From Antilocapra americana (taxonomy: Eukaryota; Chordata; Mammalia; Artiodactyla; Antilocapridae), in contig ML662442.1 of NCBI GenBank assembly GCA_007570785.1, forward strand, positions 60,722,180 to 60,786,179: a stretch of DNA of 64,000 bases. The letters run 5' to 3'. This document shows, piece after piece, positions 25,445 through 37,615 of this stretch. A model generated the notes under the pieces. It did no database searches, was not told where the DNA came from, and saw nothing but the letters and a program-made list of their open reading frames with translations. The stretch's first letter is position 1. Every line of letters starts with the position of its first letter. The position numbers and the translations under genes are program-made.

Positions 25445-26585
25445 CCAAGACAATAGAAATAAAAACAAAATAAACAAATGGGATGGACGTAATCACACTT
25501 ACAGGCTTTTGCACACAAAAGAAACCATAAAAAGAAAAAAAAAAAGACAACCTACAGAATGGGAGAAAATATTTGCTAATGATGTGACAGACAAGGACTT
25601 AACCTCCAAAATATACAAACAGCTCATACAACTCAACAAAAACCAAACAAACAACCCAATGGGAAAATAGGTAAAAGATCTTAGAAGACATTTCTTCAAA
25701 GAACATACAGATGGCCAATAGGCACATGAAGAGATACTCAACATCACTAATTATTAGAGAAACGCAAATCCAAACTATAATGAGGTACCACCTCACACCA
25801 GTTAGAATGACCATCATTAAAAAATATACAAACAACAAATGCTGAAAAGGGTGTAGAGAAAAGGGAACCCTCCTACTCCTTTGGTGGGAATGTAAATTGG
25901 TACAGCTACTATGGAAAACAGTGTGGAGGTCCCTCAGAAAACTGAAAACAGAATTACCATACGATCCAGCAATCCTATGCCTGGGCATATACCTGGACAA
26001 ATCAGTAATTCAAAAAGAGACATGCACACCTATATTCACAGCAGCACTATTCACAGTAGCCAAGACACAGAAATAACCTATATGTCTAGCAACAGATGAA
26101 TGGCTAAATGTACATATATACAATTGAGTATTACTCAGCCATAAAAAAGAATGACGTAATGCCATGTGCAGCAACATGGATGCAACTAGAGATTATCATA
26201 CTAACTGCACTAAAAAGAAAGACAAATATCATAAGATATCACTTATACATGTGGAATCTAATGGCACAAAAGAACGTATCTACAAAACAGAAACAGACGC
26301 ACAGACATAGAGAACAGACTTGGGGTTGCCAAGCGGGAGGAGGTGGGAGAGGGGAGGACTGGTAGTTCAGGATTAAGAGATGAAAACTATTATACCTAGG
26401 ATGAATAAACAACAAGGTCCTACCCTATAGCAAAGGAAACTATATTCACTATCCTGTGCTAAACCATAATGGAAAGTAATATTAAAAAAAGAATGTCTAC
26501 ATGAGTATAACTGAGTCAATCTGCTGTACAGCAGAGATTGACACAACATGTAAATCAACTATACTTCAATAAAAAAATTTTTTTA
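25445..26585 (+). mobile_element. L1 3' part
   Basis: ORF2 end in sense: ccaataggcacatgaagaga, ggtacagctactatggaaaa, taccatacgatccagcaatc, followed by tttgccaagcgggaggag-type 3' UTR and an ATTTTTTT/A-rich tail. Several stops. Confidence 0.88.
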
Positions 26586-27929
26586 AACAAAAAACCAAAA
26601 TAAAACTAGAACTGTTCTGAATTCCTATAAAAACAAAACATGATCAGAAACCATACTTGGGGCATAATACTACCGAATCTACAATCAAAATAGCTGAATA
26701 AACCCTTTTCTGGTATGCAACTGATATAATCTCTGTGTACCACTCAAATAAGAGAACTGTCTTTAGGACATATCAAAAATTTTCAATGTAATATTAAAAA
26801 TAAAAAAATAAAGCTGTCCATACTTTAAAAAGCAATTTCACACGCTCTGGTTTATTTTTAAATGCTTGGCTGCTCGTCTCTTTTCCCTTTCTTATCTATG
26901 GCAGGATAGTAAGAATTGGGTAGTAATTGATGAGTTAAACATTAGAAAGTAACAGAAGCTCCCTGTTATAATTTGAAAGGAACCATGAGATCAGAATATC
27001 CTCAGGAAAAAGTCAGCTGTTTGTTTACTAAAGAAGCCTCACAGAATGATATTATCTTGATAACTTCTATCCACAGTCCAGTCTTTCCAATGTCATAAAA
27101 TTGATTAGACTCAAGCAAGGACCTCATGCTACTCTAATTCACAAAAGATTAAAGCACACCCGCCAGAATGGCAGCGGATTTTCAGCCAGACTACCTGCAA
27201 TAGTAACCTGAGCCCCATCCAGGGCTTCTCATTCCCAATGCAGAAAGATAAAAAAGTGGACTATTTGGAAGGCCAAAATAACCATACAAAATTGTTCGAT
27301 GAACACAGAACTGAAACAAAGTGGACAGTTTGATAAGGTAGCTCCTGTAGGTCACAATGGAGTTTCATGAGTTACCACTGTCATGCCAGTGTACAACCTT
27401 CTACGGGGCACCAGTGTCTGTGCCAGGAGAGCTCCCCTAGATTAAGCTGAAAAAACACTGACCTTACTATTTCAGCTTTCCTTTTGCATGCTACAGGCTG
27501 ACTCTCCACCCTGTTCTCTGTTACGCAATGTCTACAGATGGGCTGTAATACCACTGGTTAAGTTTCCACCTTCTATATCACAATTGTGCTGTCAGTCCTT
27601 CACAAGGTGGTATCACTGTCATTAGATCTTTAGGTATTCCAAAACTCCACAGGTTCACATTTATGTCCAATATTTTGACTTATGTAACCAAACATGACTC
27701 ATCACATCTGTTATATGTTGACTGCTGAGCTTAACTTTCAGACAGCAATAAATTTTCTCTATTTCCAAATTTCAGCAGTCTATTTCACTTGATATTACTG
27801 CTAATGTGGTCTTAAAGGGGGAAGGGCACATTTATTGTTAGGCAAAAGGCAGTGAAAAGTTGAAGACACAGAAAAAAAAATAAAATAGTAAGGGAGGGAA
27901 TCTCTAAATATTGGTAGATTTCATTATAG

Positions 27930-28060
27930 TCCCTTTATTAATTTTTTCAGAGTACTTTTATTGAGAGCCCATTATGTGCCAACTGCTCTGCTAGATATGG
28001 GAAATACAAAGATAAGAAAATCTATACCCTTAAACTCAATGTCCTATAAATAAGAAATAC
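27930..28060 (+). repeat. MIR-like fragment
   Basis: attgagagcccattatgtgc caactgctctgctag resembles a MIR or L2-type core. Diverged. Confidence 0.45.
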
Positions 28061-28604
28061 TATGTATTCTCACCCTAGAGTTATGAACAAAGTGTTAGTT
28101 ACTGAGGGGTTCAGAAGAGGAGGGAGGTTTCATAAAGGAAATGATATTTTAAAAAAATACTAAAACAAAGGTACTTGACAGGTAGAAAGAGGGTCTTTGG
28201 GCATCACACAAAGCTCATGTACCCATGAATGAGGATGACAAACTTGTAGAGCCGGAGTAGCACAAGAATTTTGTAAAGTGAGAGGTGAAGCTGGAGAGTT
28301 CATCAAAGTCTTCATAGGCCATGAAAAGAGTGTAATCAGTTAGGTAATGGAGACCACCCAAGGTAGCAAAGCTGCAGAGCAACATGATTAAATTACTATC
28401 AGGGCAGATATGGATAAAGAACTGGAAAATGCAGGTTAATAGTAAGATACTAGTTAAAAGGCAACTGAGAGAGATCAGTTACAGATCAAGAGAGAAGTGA
28501 TGAAGGACTGATCTAAGAGGTGGCAGAAAGGATAGAAAAGACAGATTAAAAAGTCACTGGGAGGTAGACTCATCAGAACTTAGCTGCTGACTGGATTGGG
28601 AGGG

Positions 28605-30502
28605 AGGCAACGGTTGTCTGAGGAGGCCTTACAAATAGCTGAGAAAAGAAGAGAAGTGAAGACAAAGGAGAAAAGGAAAGATATATTCCTCTCAATGCAG
28701 AGTTCCAAAGAATAGCAAGGAGGGATAAGAAAGCCCTCCTCAGTGATCAGTGCAAAGAAATAGAAAACAATACAATGCAAAAGACTAGAGATCTCTTCAA
28801 GAAAATTACAGACACCAAAGGAACATTTCAAGTAAAGATGGGCTCAATAAAGGACAGAAACAGTATGGACCTAACAGAAGCAGAAGATATCAAGAAGAAA
28901 TGGCAAGAGTACACAGAAGAACTACACAAAAAAGATCTAAATGACCCAGATAAACTACAATGGTGTGATCACTCACCTAGAGCCAGACATCCTGGAGTGT
29001 GAAATCAAGTGGGCCTTAGGAACTATGAACTAATCACTATGAACAAAACTAGTGGAGGTGATGTAATTCCAGCTGAGCTTTTTCAAACCCTAAAAGATGA
29101 TGCTGTGAAAGTGCTATACTTAATATGCCAGCAAATTTGGAAAACTCAGCAGTGGCCACAGGACTGGGAAAGGTCAGTTTTCATTCTAAAATCAAAGAAA
29201 GGCAATGCCAAAGAATGTTCAAACCACCATACAACTGCACTTGTTTCACAAGCTAGCTAGGAAAGTAATGCTCAAAATTCTCCAAGCTAGGCTTCAACAG
29301 TATGTGAACTGAGAATTTCCAGAAAAGGCAGAAGAACCAGAGATCAAACTGCCAATATCCGCTGGATCATAGAAAAAGGAAGAGATTTCCAGGAAAACAT
29401 CTACTTCTGTTTCATTGACTACGCAAAAGCCTTTGACTATGTGGAAAATTTTTCAAGAGATGGGAATAACAGACGACCTTACCTACCTCCTGAGAAATCT
29501 GTATGCAGTTCAAGAAGCAACAAGTTGAATTGGACATGAAACAACAGACTGGTTCCAAATTGGGAAAGAAGTAAGTACCTCAAGGCTGTATATTGTCACC
29601 CTGCTTATTTAACTTATATGCAGGGTACATCACATAAATATTTGATTAGATGAAGCCCAAGCTAGAATTAAGACTGCAGGAAGAAACATCAATAACCTCA
29701 GATATGCAGATGACACCACTCTTATGGCAGAAAGCAGAGAGGAACTAAAGAGCCTCTTGATGAAAGTGAAAGGGGAGAGTGAAAAAGCTGGTTTATAACT
29801 TAACATTCAGAAAACTAAGATCATGGCATCTGGTTCCATCACTTCATGGCATATAGGTGATGAAACAATGGAAACAGTGACAGACTTTATTTTCTTGGGT
29901 TCCAAAATCACTGCAGATGATGACTTTAAATTGAAATGAAATTGAAATAAACATGAAATTAAAAGATGCTTGTTCCTTGGAAAACTAGCTATGACAAACC
30001 TAGACAGCATGTTAAAAAGCAGAGCTATTATTTCACTGACAAAGGTCCATATAGTCAAAGCTGTGGTTTTTCCAGTAGTCATGTATGGATGTGAGACTGA
30101 ACCATAAAGAAAGCTGAGTTCTGAAGAATTGATGCTTTTGTATTGTGATGTTAGAGAAGACTCTTGAGAGTCCCTTGGACTGCAAGATCAAACCAGTGAA
30201 TCCTAAAGGAAATCAGTCCTGAATATTCATTGGAAGGACTGATGCTGAAGCTCCAATTCTTTGGCCACCTGATGCGAAGAACTGACTCACTGGAAAAGAC
30301 CCTGATGTTGGGAAAGATTGAGGGCAGGAGGAGAAGGGGACAGCAGAGGATGAGACGGTTGGATGGTATCATCGATGCGATGGACATGAATTTGAGTAGG
30401 TTCTGGGAGTTGGTGATGGGACAGGGAAGCCTGGGCATGCTGCAGTCCACAGGGTCGCAAAGAGTTGGACATGACTGAGCAACGGAACTGAACTGAACTG
30501 AA
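28605..30502 (+). mobile_element. BovB LINE, 5'-truncated
   Basis: Sense BovB from the segment before the reverse transcriptase (KKWQEYTEELHKKDLNDPD) to the (CTGAA)n end. Frame is broken repeatedly, so it is inactive. It ends about 250 bp from exon 12 on that exon's 3' side. Confidence 0.93.
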
Positions 30503-30750
30503 TGGGAACACTAAGAGAAGACTCAAGTCTCCAGATGGGGTGGAGGATGAACAGATAATATTTTGCAAAGAAGCAAAGAACAGATGAAGAATATGGAAGC
30601 AATATGGTGACACTAAGAGAACACAACTTTGGCTGCAGACATGGTGAGTTTAAGATATTTGACAGATTCCACAAGGAAATAACCAAAGGAGAGTGTAACA
30701 TGTGATCCAATCTAGAACACAATCTAAATTAAAAAAAAAAAAATACTAAC

Positions 30751-30903
30751 CAATCTGAAGCTGATCAAGCTCTGGTGTGAAGAATCCACTAGGGTAGATT
30801 TTGATCAAAAAGTAGATGTATATATTGTTGGGAAGAAGTGGTTCCTTGAACTCTGAGAATAAGGAATCAGATACAGGTGTATATGGCTTCACAATTTCAG
30901 TAC
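30751..30903 (-). CDS. CYB5R4: CYB5R4 exon 12, FAD-binding motif exon
   Basis: 153 nt; acceptor CTCCAG ends at 30904, donor G|GTTAGT at 30750. It encodes TEIVKPYTPVSDSLFSEF, then NIYIYFLIKIYPSGFFTPEL and DQLQIG. KPYTPVS is the flavin-binding signature, RxYTxxS in other cytochrome b5 reductases; as I recall Lys in place of Arg is normal for CYB5R4, so this is not a defect. FLIKIYPSG is the second FAD-binding strand. The donor has T at +3, a weaker form. A BovB LINE ends about 250 bp downstream of this exon. Confidence 0.96.
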
Positions 30904-32099
30904 CTGGAGGAAGTCAAAACAAAGAAATTCAATTCTTAAAATCTAAACAAATGAAGATGAAACATAAAAATATTATGATGTTATCAGTATATATTTAACA
31001 CTGTACCCTTAATGTGAATATAGTTCTAATTATGTTCTATATGTACACAGCAAATGTATATATACTCCAAGCCAATGTGTGTTGAAATAATTATAACAAA
31101 TCAGTAATTCACCATAATATAATTTGTTTTTATTAAGTGTGGCATAAAATGATAGGATTTTATGTTAATAAACTTAAAACAACCATCTATGTCATCAGCA
31201 TATAAGCTCTGTAACGGGCCACAACAAAAATGGCATCAGAAGTTTACACAGAGATACAAGGAGGTACTTACGCAATAATTTTAATTATATACCAAATTTT
31301 TAACCATGAATACCGATGGCCAATGGGATCATTTGGGTTCCAGGAAGGCATGAATTTCACTTTTTACTTTATATTTTTGAATTATTTTAACAACTTATCA
31401 TTTTATATATTATTTTGATAACTGAAAAGAACACTAATCCAACTACTACTAAGAATATAATAATAAAAAACAGGGTAAAATTAATAAGAAGCCATGTTAT
31501 ATTTTAGCTAGCCAAAATCCAAAGAAAGAGGAGTCAACACATTTGAAAGACCAAAATTTTATACATGGCTCCTTCACATATATGAAATTAACTATGGGTA
31601 AATTATATACAATACTTTGACAATAAATACACGGGGGAAGATATCAGTTATTGAATACCTTGGCACTAGTGATGATGAAGAGACAAACTGAACAGTGTGT
31701 ATAATACACTATATTTATCAAATCCGGTTGGTAGTCTGTGAAGCTTCTTGCTGGAAACACTAGGACTGACATGGGAATGTTACCTTTTGCAGCTTCAACA
31801 GGTTAAGAAGATATTAGACAACAGCTTGGAAGGGTATTTCAAACAAGTAGAAGAGGTAATTTGGGGGTGAAAATAAGGGAAAGAGAATTTACACAGAAAG
31901 GAATATATTTACAAGAGCTTCTTATACTGGTGGCACATCTATAATCATCCACTCATTTTCAGCTTTATAAATTCAACTTCATAAATGACCTTGAACTTAA
32001 AAGTGGCTAATAAGAGATGCTAGTGTATGTCTCTGGTAGCTGTCTTCACAGAAGGCTGTGTGCTCTCTAATCTCTTTCTTTTATGGCTTTGTTAATAAC

Positions 32100-32290
32100 A
32101 GATTACCTGGTGGCTCAGTGGTAAAGAATCTGCCTGCCAATGCAGGAAACACCGGTTTGATCCCTGGGCCAGGAAGATTCCCTGTGGGAGGTAATGGCAA
32201 CCCACTCTAGTATTCTTGCCTGGGGAATCTCAAGGACAGAGTAACCCAGCAGGTTGCAGAGTCAGAGACAACTTAGCAACTAAACAACGG
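32100..32290 (+). repeat. Bov-tA SINE
   Basis: ctggtggctcagtggtaaag, gatccctgggccaggaagat, ggcaacccactctagtattc. Tail is degraded. Confidence 0.9.
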
Positions 32291-32528
32291 CAAAAGTAAT
32301 AAATTACAATGCTGGTGGCACCATCACTGTGATGAGTGACAATTTCTTTGTTCCACACAGTGATGCAGCATAGTTAGAGATCCCATTTGCAGGCACCCTG
32401 CATCCACAAACCCAGAAAAGGGCTATCACAAAGACCAGCTGCCCAGAAACGTTTCACTAATAGCCTACATGGGTGCTTACATTAGTACTGATTACAAATT
32501 CAAAGAAAATGTTTCTGCAAAGCCTTAC

Positions 32529-32669
32529 CTGTAATAGGCAGCTTGAGGTAAACGTGTTGCCCAACTGGCACCTGAAGATGTGTGCCTGGTGGCAGCATTA
32601 AGCAGAAGAGCTTCGTATCATGAGTCACATCTTTCTTGGAAACTAACTGGCACTTTCTGTAGAACAAAC
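32529..32669 (-). CDS. CYB5R4: CYB5R4 exon 11, start of reductase domain
   Basis: 141 nt; acceptor TTTCTAG ends at 32670, donor ACAG|GTAAGG at 32528. It encodes GLFYRKCQLVSKKDVTHDT, then RLFC-type strand KLFCLMLPPGTHLQVPVGQH and VYLKLPITG. This is the first beta-barrel part of the FAD-binding domain; PVGQHVYLK matches the LPVGQHIYL strand of CYB5R3. The longest reading frame here runs past both splice sites, which is why its ends do not match the family. Confidence 0.96.
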
Positions 32670-33687
32670 CTAGAAAGAAGTTCATTTTCTCTTAGTGATG
32701 AATAAATTAGATAAGAAGTACTCCCAGACCCACTACTTGAAAACACAGACTCAGCTTCTGCTCTTTAATAAGCCTGAATTTCACTAACAGGCCTATGACA
32801 TTAAAAAAAAAAAATCATCACTGTTTTGAGAATCTTATAGTGTTAATTTTTTCCATTTTACTTCCTGACATATTCATTTTCTAAAACCTATAAACATTTC
32901 CATAATTTGAAAAAACAGCTCTATAAAATGAGTGTTATTTGCTCATGTCTGTTATTATAGCATGTTAAAACCATTACAGTCTAAGAAATGAAAGCCTAGT
33001 TTTTTCTTCTTAAATTTACTTTTTAAAAGAATTTCATCCTTTATGCCTTTATCAATAGCTATATAATTAAATTGTAGATGTGAAAAATAGTTAATAACCC
33101 TCAAAGCTCATTTTAAATTCTTTTCTTACAGAATGGCAAAGTCCTGAAACTCAAGCCTTTAAAGTTTAACAATGCCAGCAGTATTTAATAACTTATAAAT
33201 TTTTTTTGATAAAGGCAGGAAAATATACATTCTTGTGTCTCTGTATGTGTGTTATATATACACAAACAAAACTTATATGTATATGAATTATAGGATATTT
33301 CAACAGTCAAAATATGATTAAAACAAAAATAAACAGGTTAATAATAAGCTCAGATTATTTGGAAAAATTTAAATAAAATACTGAAGATGCCAGGTTTGTG
33401 GTACTAAAATACAAATAAAAGGAATCAAGTATTTCTATAAATACTAGAAATATCTGAAATTAATATCCTAAGCTCAGAAAATATTTGCATACAGAGCAAA
33501 ATAATACCATTGGATTGGAAGGTCTTATTATAGAAGTTCTGAAAGCATGAATATTTTCACTGACAAATTCTCTTTTGAATGTAAACAGCATACCAGAGTA
33601 GACTAATGACACTGATTTGTTTCATAATTTCCTCTTTTTTATAAAATAGCATTTGCAGAGATGTATCAGGAATTAATCCTAATAAAG

Positions 33688-33915
33688 CGTCTTTGGCCAT
33701 GTGAAGAGTCGATTCATTAGAAAAGACCCTGATACTGGGAAAGACTGAAAGCAAAAGGAGAAGGGGGTGGCAGAGGATGAGACAGTTAGATAGCATCACT
33801 GATTCAATGGACATGAATCTGAGCAAACTGGATGGTACTGGAGGTCAGAGGAGGCTGGCGTGCTGTAGTCTGTGGGGTCGCAAAAAGTTGGACATGACTT
33901 AGCGACTGAACAAAA
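33688..33915 (+). mobile_element. BovB 3' fragment
   Basis: tttggccatgtgaagagtcg, gaaaagaccctgatactggg, ggggtggcagaggatgagac, ending with catgacttagcgactgaac. Confidence 0.9.
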
Positions 33916-34391
33916 ACAATAACAAAGCATCTTATTATCCTAATTATGCTCTTTTTTTTTAACTTGAACATATTTAAGTAGGTAAAGATTTACTTCAGAC
34001 CTTAGCATGTGAAGGCCCTACATCAAATAATCAATGGTTAGTAGAAAACTAAAATTCACATAGAATCCTAAGAAACCATTTTGGCCACAGTTTCATCCAA
34101 TTTTCTTCTCCCCTTTTCGCTTGGTCCCCCAAAGACCCTGGTCACTACATCTTTCTACCTGCTACCATGGTAGCTCAGCGGGCACATAAACTTAAGAGCG
34201 CATTGTGGCTAGGGCAAAACTTAGACAAGATCATGGCCAAGTATACCATTCCAGAGTTATACCAGAAGGCCTAATCCAATGCAAGACTGATGAAGGATCA
34301 AAGGAGCTAGGCTCACCCACAAGAAGAAACGAAGGTTCAGATGATCTCCTTATCCCTTCCTTTAGACCCTTCCTGTGACCCAGAGTGGTAA

Positions 34392-34473
34392 TATTGGGTT
34401 GTCCACAGAATTCATTCAGGATTTTCCATAAGGTGTTACAGAAAAATCAGAACAGATTTTTGGCCAACCAATA
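34392..34473. mobile_element. Mariner-type MITE
   Basis: About 80 bp with inverted termini ttgggttgtcc at the left and ggccaaccaa at the right, flanked by TA. This is the layout of the short ruminant mariner-derived elements. Confidence 0.75.
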
Positions 34474-34481
34474 TATGATGA

Positions 34482-34690
34482 GGGCTTCCCTTGTAACTCA
34501 GTGGGTAAAGAATCTACCCGCAATTCAGGAGACCTGGGTTCGATCCCTGGGTCAAGAAGATCCCCTGGAGGAGGAAATGGCAAGCCACTCCAGTATTCTT
34601 GCCTGAAGAATCCCATGGACAGAGGAGCCTGGCAGGCTACAGTTCATGGGGTCACAAGAGTCAGATACGACTTAGCGAGTAAATCACAAT
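34482..34690 (+). repeat. Bov-tA SINE
   Basis: gggcttcccttgtaactcag, gggttcgatccctgggtcaa, full length to the cttagcgagtaaat tail. Confidence 0.92.
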
Positions 34691-35032
34691 ATGCAATAAG
34701 ACCTCCAGGTCTAAATACATGAAAGCTATAAATCAGACAAATAACTGTTAAATAAAATAAGTTCTATGCTGTACCCTGAAATGTACCTTCATAATGCCCC
34801 TTTAGAAGGCTAGGTTCAAATTTAGGATTCGTGAACTCCTCAGGGTTACATGCAGGAAGAAGGCAGGGGGACAAGAGCGGCACTCCCAGACTGTCAGTGG
34901 CCTGAATCCTGCTCTTCTCTGCCCCGCTGTCTGACCCTGAGTGGAGCCTGGTGTGGATGTGAGGACACTAGCCCATACGTTCAAGCTTATTTACTTGCTG
35001 TCCCTACAACTAGCCTTGGCCACTCCTTGGAT

Positions 35033-35205
35033 AGGCTTCCCAGGTGGCTCAGTGGTAAAGAATTGCCTGCCAATGCAGGAGACGCAGGTTTGATATCTGG
35101 ATCAGGAAGATCCCCCAGAAAAGGGAACGGCTATTCACTCCAGTATTTTTGTTTGGGAAATCCCATGGACAGGGAAGCCAGGTGGGCTATAGTCAATGGG
35201 GTCAA
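35033..35205 (+). repeat. Bov-tA SINE
   Basis: ggcttcccaggtggctcagt ggtaaagaattgcc to gggctatagtcaatggggtc, 3' truncated. Confidence 0.9.
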
Positions 35206-35657
35206 TTTCATGGATAGACGTGGATCTGGGGTCATTTGGGCAGGGAATTCTGGGGTTCCAGACACCTGGAGTGCAGTGATTAAGGAAAGAGCCTCAACTC
35301 CGAGGGGACAACTCCTCACCTTGTGAGGGATGTGCGGCTGGTGGAGAGCCCTTGTGTTGTTCTCCAAGCATGGAATCCAGGGTAGGTGTCCCTCGTGAAA
35401 AGGTCTAGGGGCCACAGTGCTTTCCTCTAATCAAATCTAGTGAATACCCTCTGATGAAAAGACTCATCTTCAGACCTGACAATTTCACCTCTAGCCTTTG
35501 TCAGAAAGGATTTGTTACAGTAAGTCTACATCTTTTTGACTATACTTAAAACACAAGGAAACTTTGGGTTACAATGATGGACTGGCTTTCTAGGTAGAGA
35601 ATTAACACAGTATTCCTGCTATTTAACACTGTGAGATAATGTCAACATCTTTTAAGC

Positions 35658-35825
35658 ATTAGTCGCTCTGTTGTGTTTGACTCTTCGCAACCCTATGGAC
35701 TGTAGCCTGCCAGGCTCCTCTGTCCATGGGATTTCCCAGGCAAGAATACTGGAGAGGGTTGGCATTTCCTTCTCCAGGGGAACTTGCTGAACCAGGGATT
35801 GAACGCTGGTCACCGGCATTCAACA
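35658..35825 (-). repeat. Bov-A2/Bov-tA SINE
   Basis: gactgtagcctgccaggctc to gaaccagggattgaacgctg in minus orientation. Confidence 0.9.
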
Positions 35826-36139
35826 TCTTACCAATAAAATAATAAAACTGCCATAATTTCAATGGGACATGCTAACGATAGGTTCTAAAAGTCTTAAGAA
35901 AGATTTAAGAATGCTTTCGTCTTTCACTTACACCAAAGAAAGTGTAAGTGGACCTAAAACATGGAGATAAAGGAAGATAAAGCAGATCTGAATAATGCTA
36001 GTATTAAGGTGTCAAGTTTTTGGTTTTATAAGTGTAACTATACAAGAAAATGAGAAACTGAAAATAAATCTGAGATGGTAAAACAAAAACACAAGACAGA
36101 AAAATATTTGTTCAGAAACCTAACTTTTAAAAAAAAAAT

Positions 36140-36365
36140 CTTAATTTTTAAATTGGAGTACAGCAAAGTGATCCAGTTATATATATGTATACATGTATAT
36201 ATGTATACACACACACACACACACACATATTCTTTTTCAGGTTTTTTTTCATTATGGATTATTACAAGTTATTGAATATAGTTCCCGGTGCTATACAGTA
36301 GGTCCTTGTTTATCTGTGTTTTATAGTAGTGTGTATCTGTTAATCCCAGACTAAATCCTTTTATT
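36140..36365 (-). repeat. L1 3' end in minus orientation with (CA)n
   Basis: aattggagtacagcaaagtg and gtgctatacagtaggtcctt are antisense L1 3' text. A CA microsatellite (about 36205-36227) and TA repeats lie inside it. Confidence 0.75.
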
Positions 36366-36484
36366 AACATACAAATAATATTCAGATACTCAGGGTAACA
36401 CTGAAACACTGAGGATAATATGGTAATTCGGGCATTCTTTATTCTTCTTGTTGAAGTCCACACCTTCCTGTTCTAAGCACTTTC

Positions 36485-36598
36485 TTTGTTTCTTTGGCCA
36501 TGCCATGCAGCACGCAGGACCTCAGTTCCCAGACCAGGGATTAAACTCACGCGTCCCTGCAGGGCAAGTGTGGAGTCCTAACCACTGGAATTCCCTAG
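36485..36598 (-). repeat. CHR-type SINE
   Basis: ttggccatgccatgcagcac, cccagaccagggattaaact, ctaaccactggaattccct. Confidence 0.82.
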
Positions 36599-36599
36599 T

Positions 36600-36710
36600 G
36601 TTCTTGCAAAGCACCTATTCACTCTCATTTTCCCTGCTGGAAACAGGGGCTTACAGAAGTTAAATAGTTTGCCCAAGATCACAGGGTCACTAGAGAAGAT
36701 GTGAGATGGG
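36600..36710 (+). repeat. MIR fragment
   Basis: cttacagaagttaaatagtt tgcccaagatcacagggtca is the MIR 3' core. Confidence 0.6.
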
Positions 36711-36744
36711 GGAAGTAGTTATGAGAGTCTCTTGCCCCAACTCA

Positions 36745-36785
36745 TAAGCCTTGTTCAAAAAGTTTGAGAACTATTGTTCTAGACC
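36745..36785. repeat. MER5-like hAT terminus
   Basis: aaaaagtttgagaactattg ttctag resembles a MER5-type terminus. Very short. Confidence 0.35.
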
Positions 36786-37474
36786 GGTACATTGTCCTTT
36801 AGCACCTGCCTCATTATTTTAACTATGTTGGTCCAGACACAAACATTTATAGACTATCCCCCACCCTTTACAACTCCCTAGTAACTATTTAACATCCAAA
36901 TTAAGGAACCAGTTCAGCAAGTCACCTCTATCTCAGGCACCTCTCTTCTTCCACATCCCCAGCAGGACACCCTGGGATTTCATCATGCTACTCAGAACAG
37001 TTTGCAACTTAAAACTTATGAATTATTTCTGGAATTTTCCATTTAATATTTTTGGACCACGACTGACCAAGGGTAAGTGAAACCTCAAAGTTGCAAATAA
37101 GGTGGGGGGAGGTGGGAGCACTGTCTTTGTCTTTGACTCTGATCTTGAATATGGGATTCCTAATATCCTGGTAAATTCCTAAGTAACAAGGGAAAACTAG
37201 GACCACCTTTATTCTCATGTGGTGACTTTGGGTAGATTCCTAGATGGGGGCTGGTCACCAGAAAGACTGAGCTATGGTCAAAAGTTTGGAATTTCCTGCT
37301 CTATAGCCCACCATCTGGAGAGGAAAGAGGGGCTGGAAATGAACTTATGCAGAAGAAACAACAAAGTTTTAATTACTATGTGCTTTTAAAAGTATTACAT
37401 AAGCTGCAATTATGCTGCTGTTTTTAAAAATTATTCAGCCTTTGTACTAATTTTGATAAGGTTTTCACTTAACC

Positions 37475-37615
37475 TCTGGTGGTTGCTGTTGAGTCGCTAA
37501 GTCATGTCTGACTCTCTGCAACCCCAAGGACTGCAGTGCGCCAGGCTTTCCTGTCCTTCACCATTTCCTAGAGTTTGCTCAAACTCAGTGATGCTATCCA
37601 ACCATCTCACCTAAC
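37475..37615 (-). repeat. BovB 3' end fragment (ART2A-type)
   Basis: gttgagtcgctaagtcatgt ctgactctctgcaacccc then ccaggctttcctgtccttca, minus orientation. Confidence 0.85.

Larger units (their letters stand above)
24357..30750 (-). other. CYB5R4: CYB5R4 intron 12
   Basis: Holds an old L1 in minus orientation, an L1 in plus orientation and a BovB copy. The stretch 26590-27930 is unique sequence with no recognised feature. The neighbouring intron 13 (23906-24205) is only 300 nt and repeat-free. Confidence 0.85.

Noticed and set aside
30870..30903. Lys in KPYTPVS instead of Arg of the flavin motif as a defect
   Set aside because: As I recall it is the normal CYB5R4 residue, so it is not a sign of decay.
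34482..34560. tRNA-like A and B boxes in several places (for example gggttcgatccctgg)
   Set aside because: These belong to tRNA-Glu-derived Bov-tA and CHR SINEs, not functional tRNA genes.
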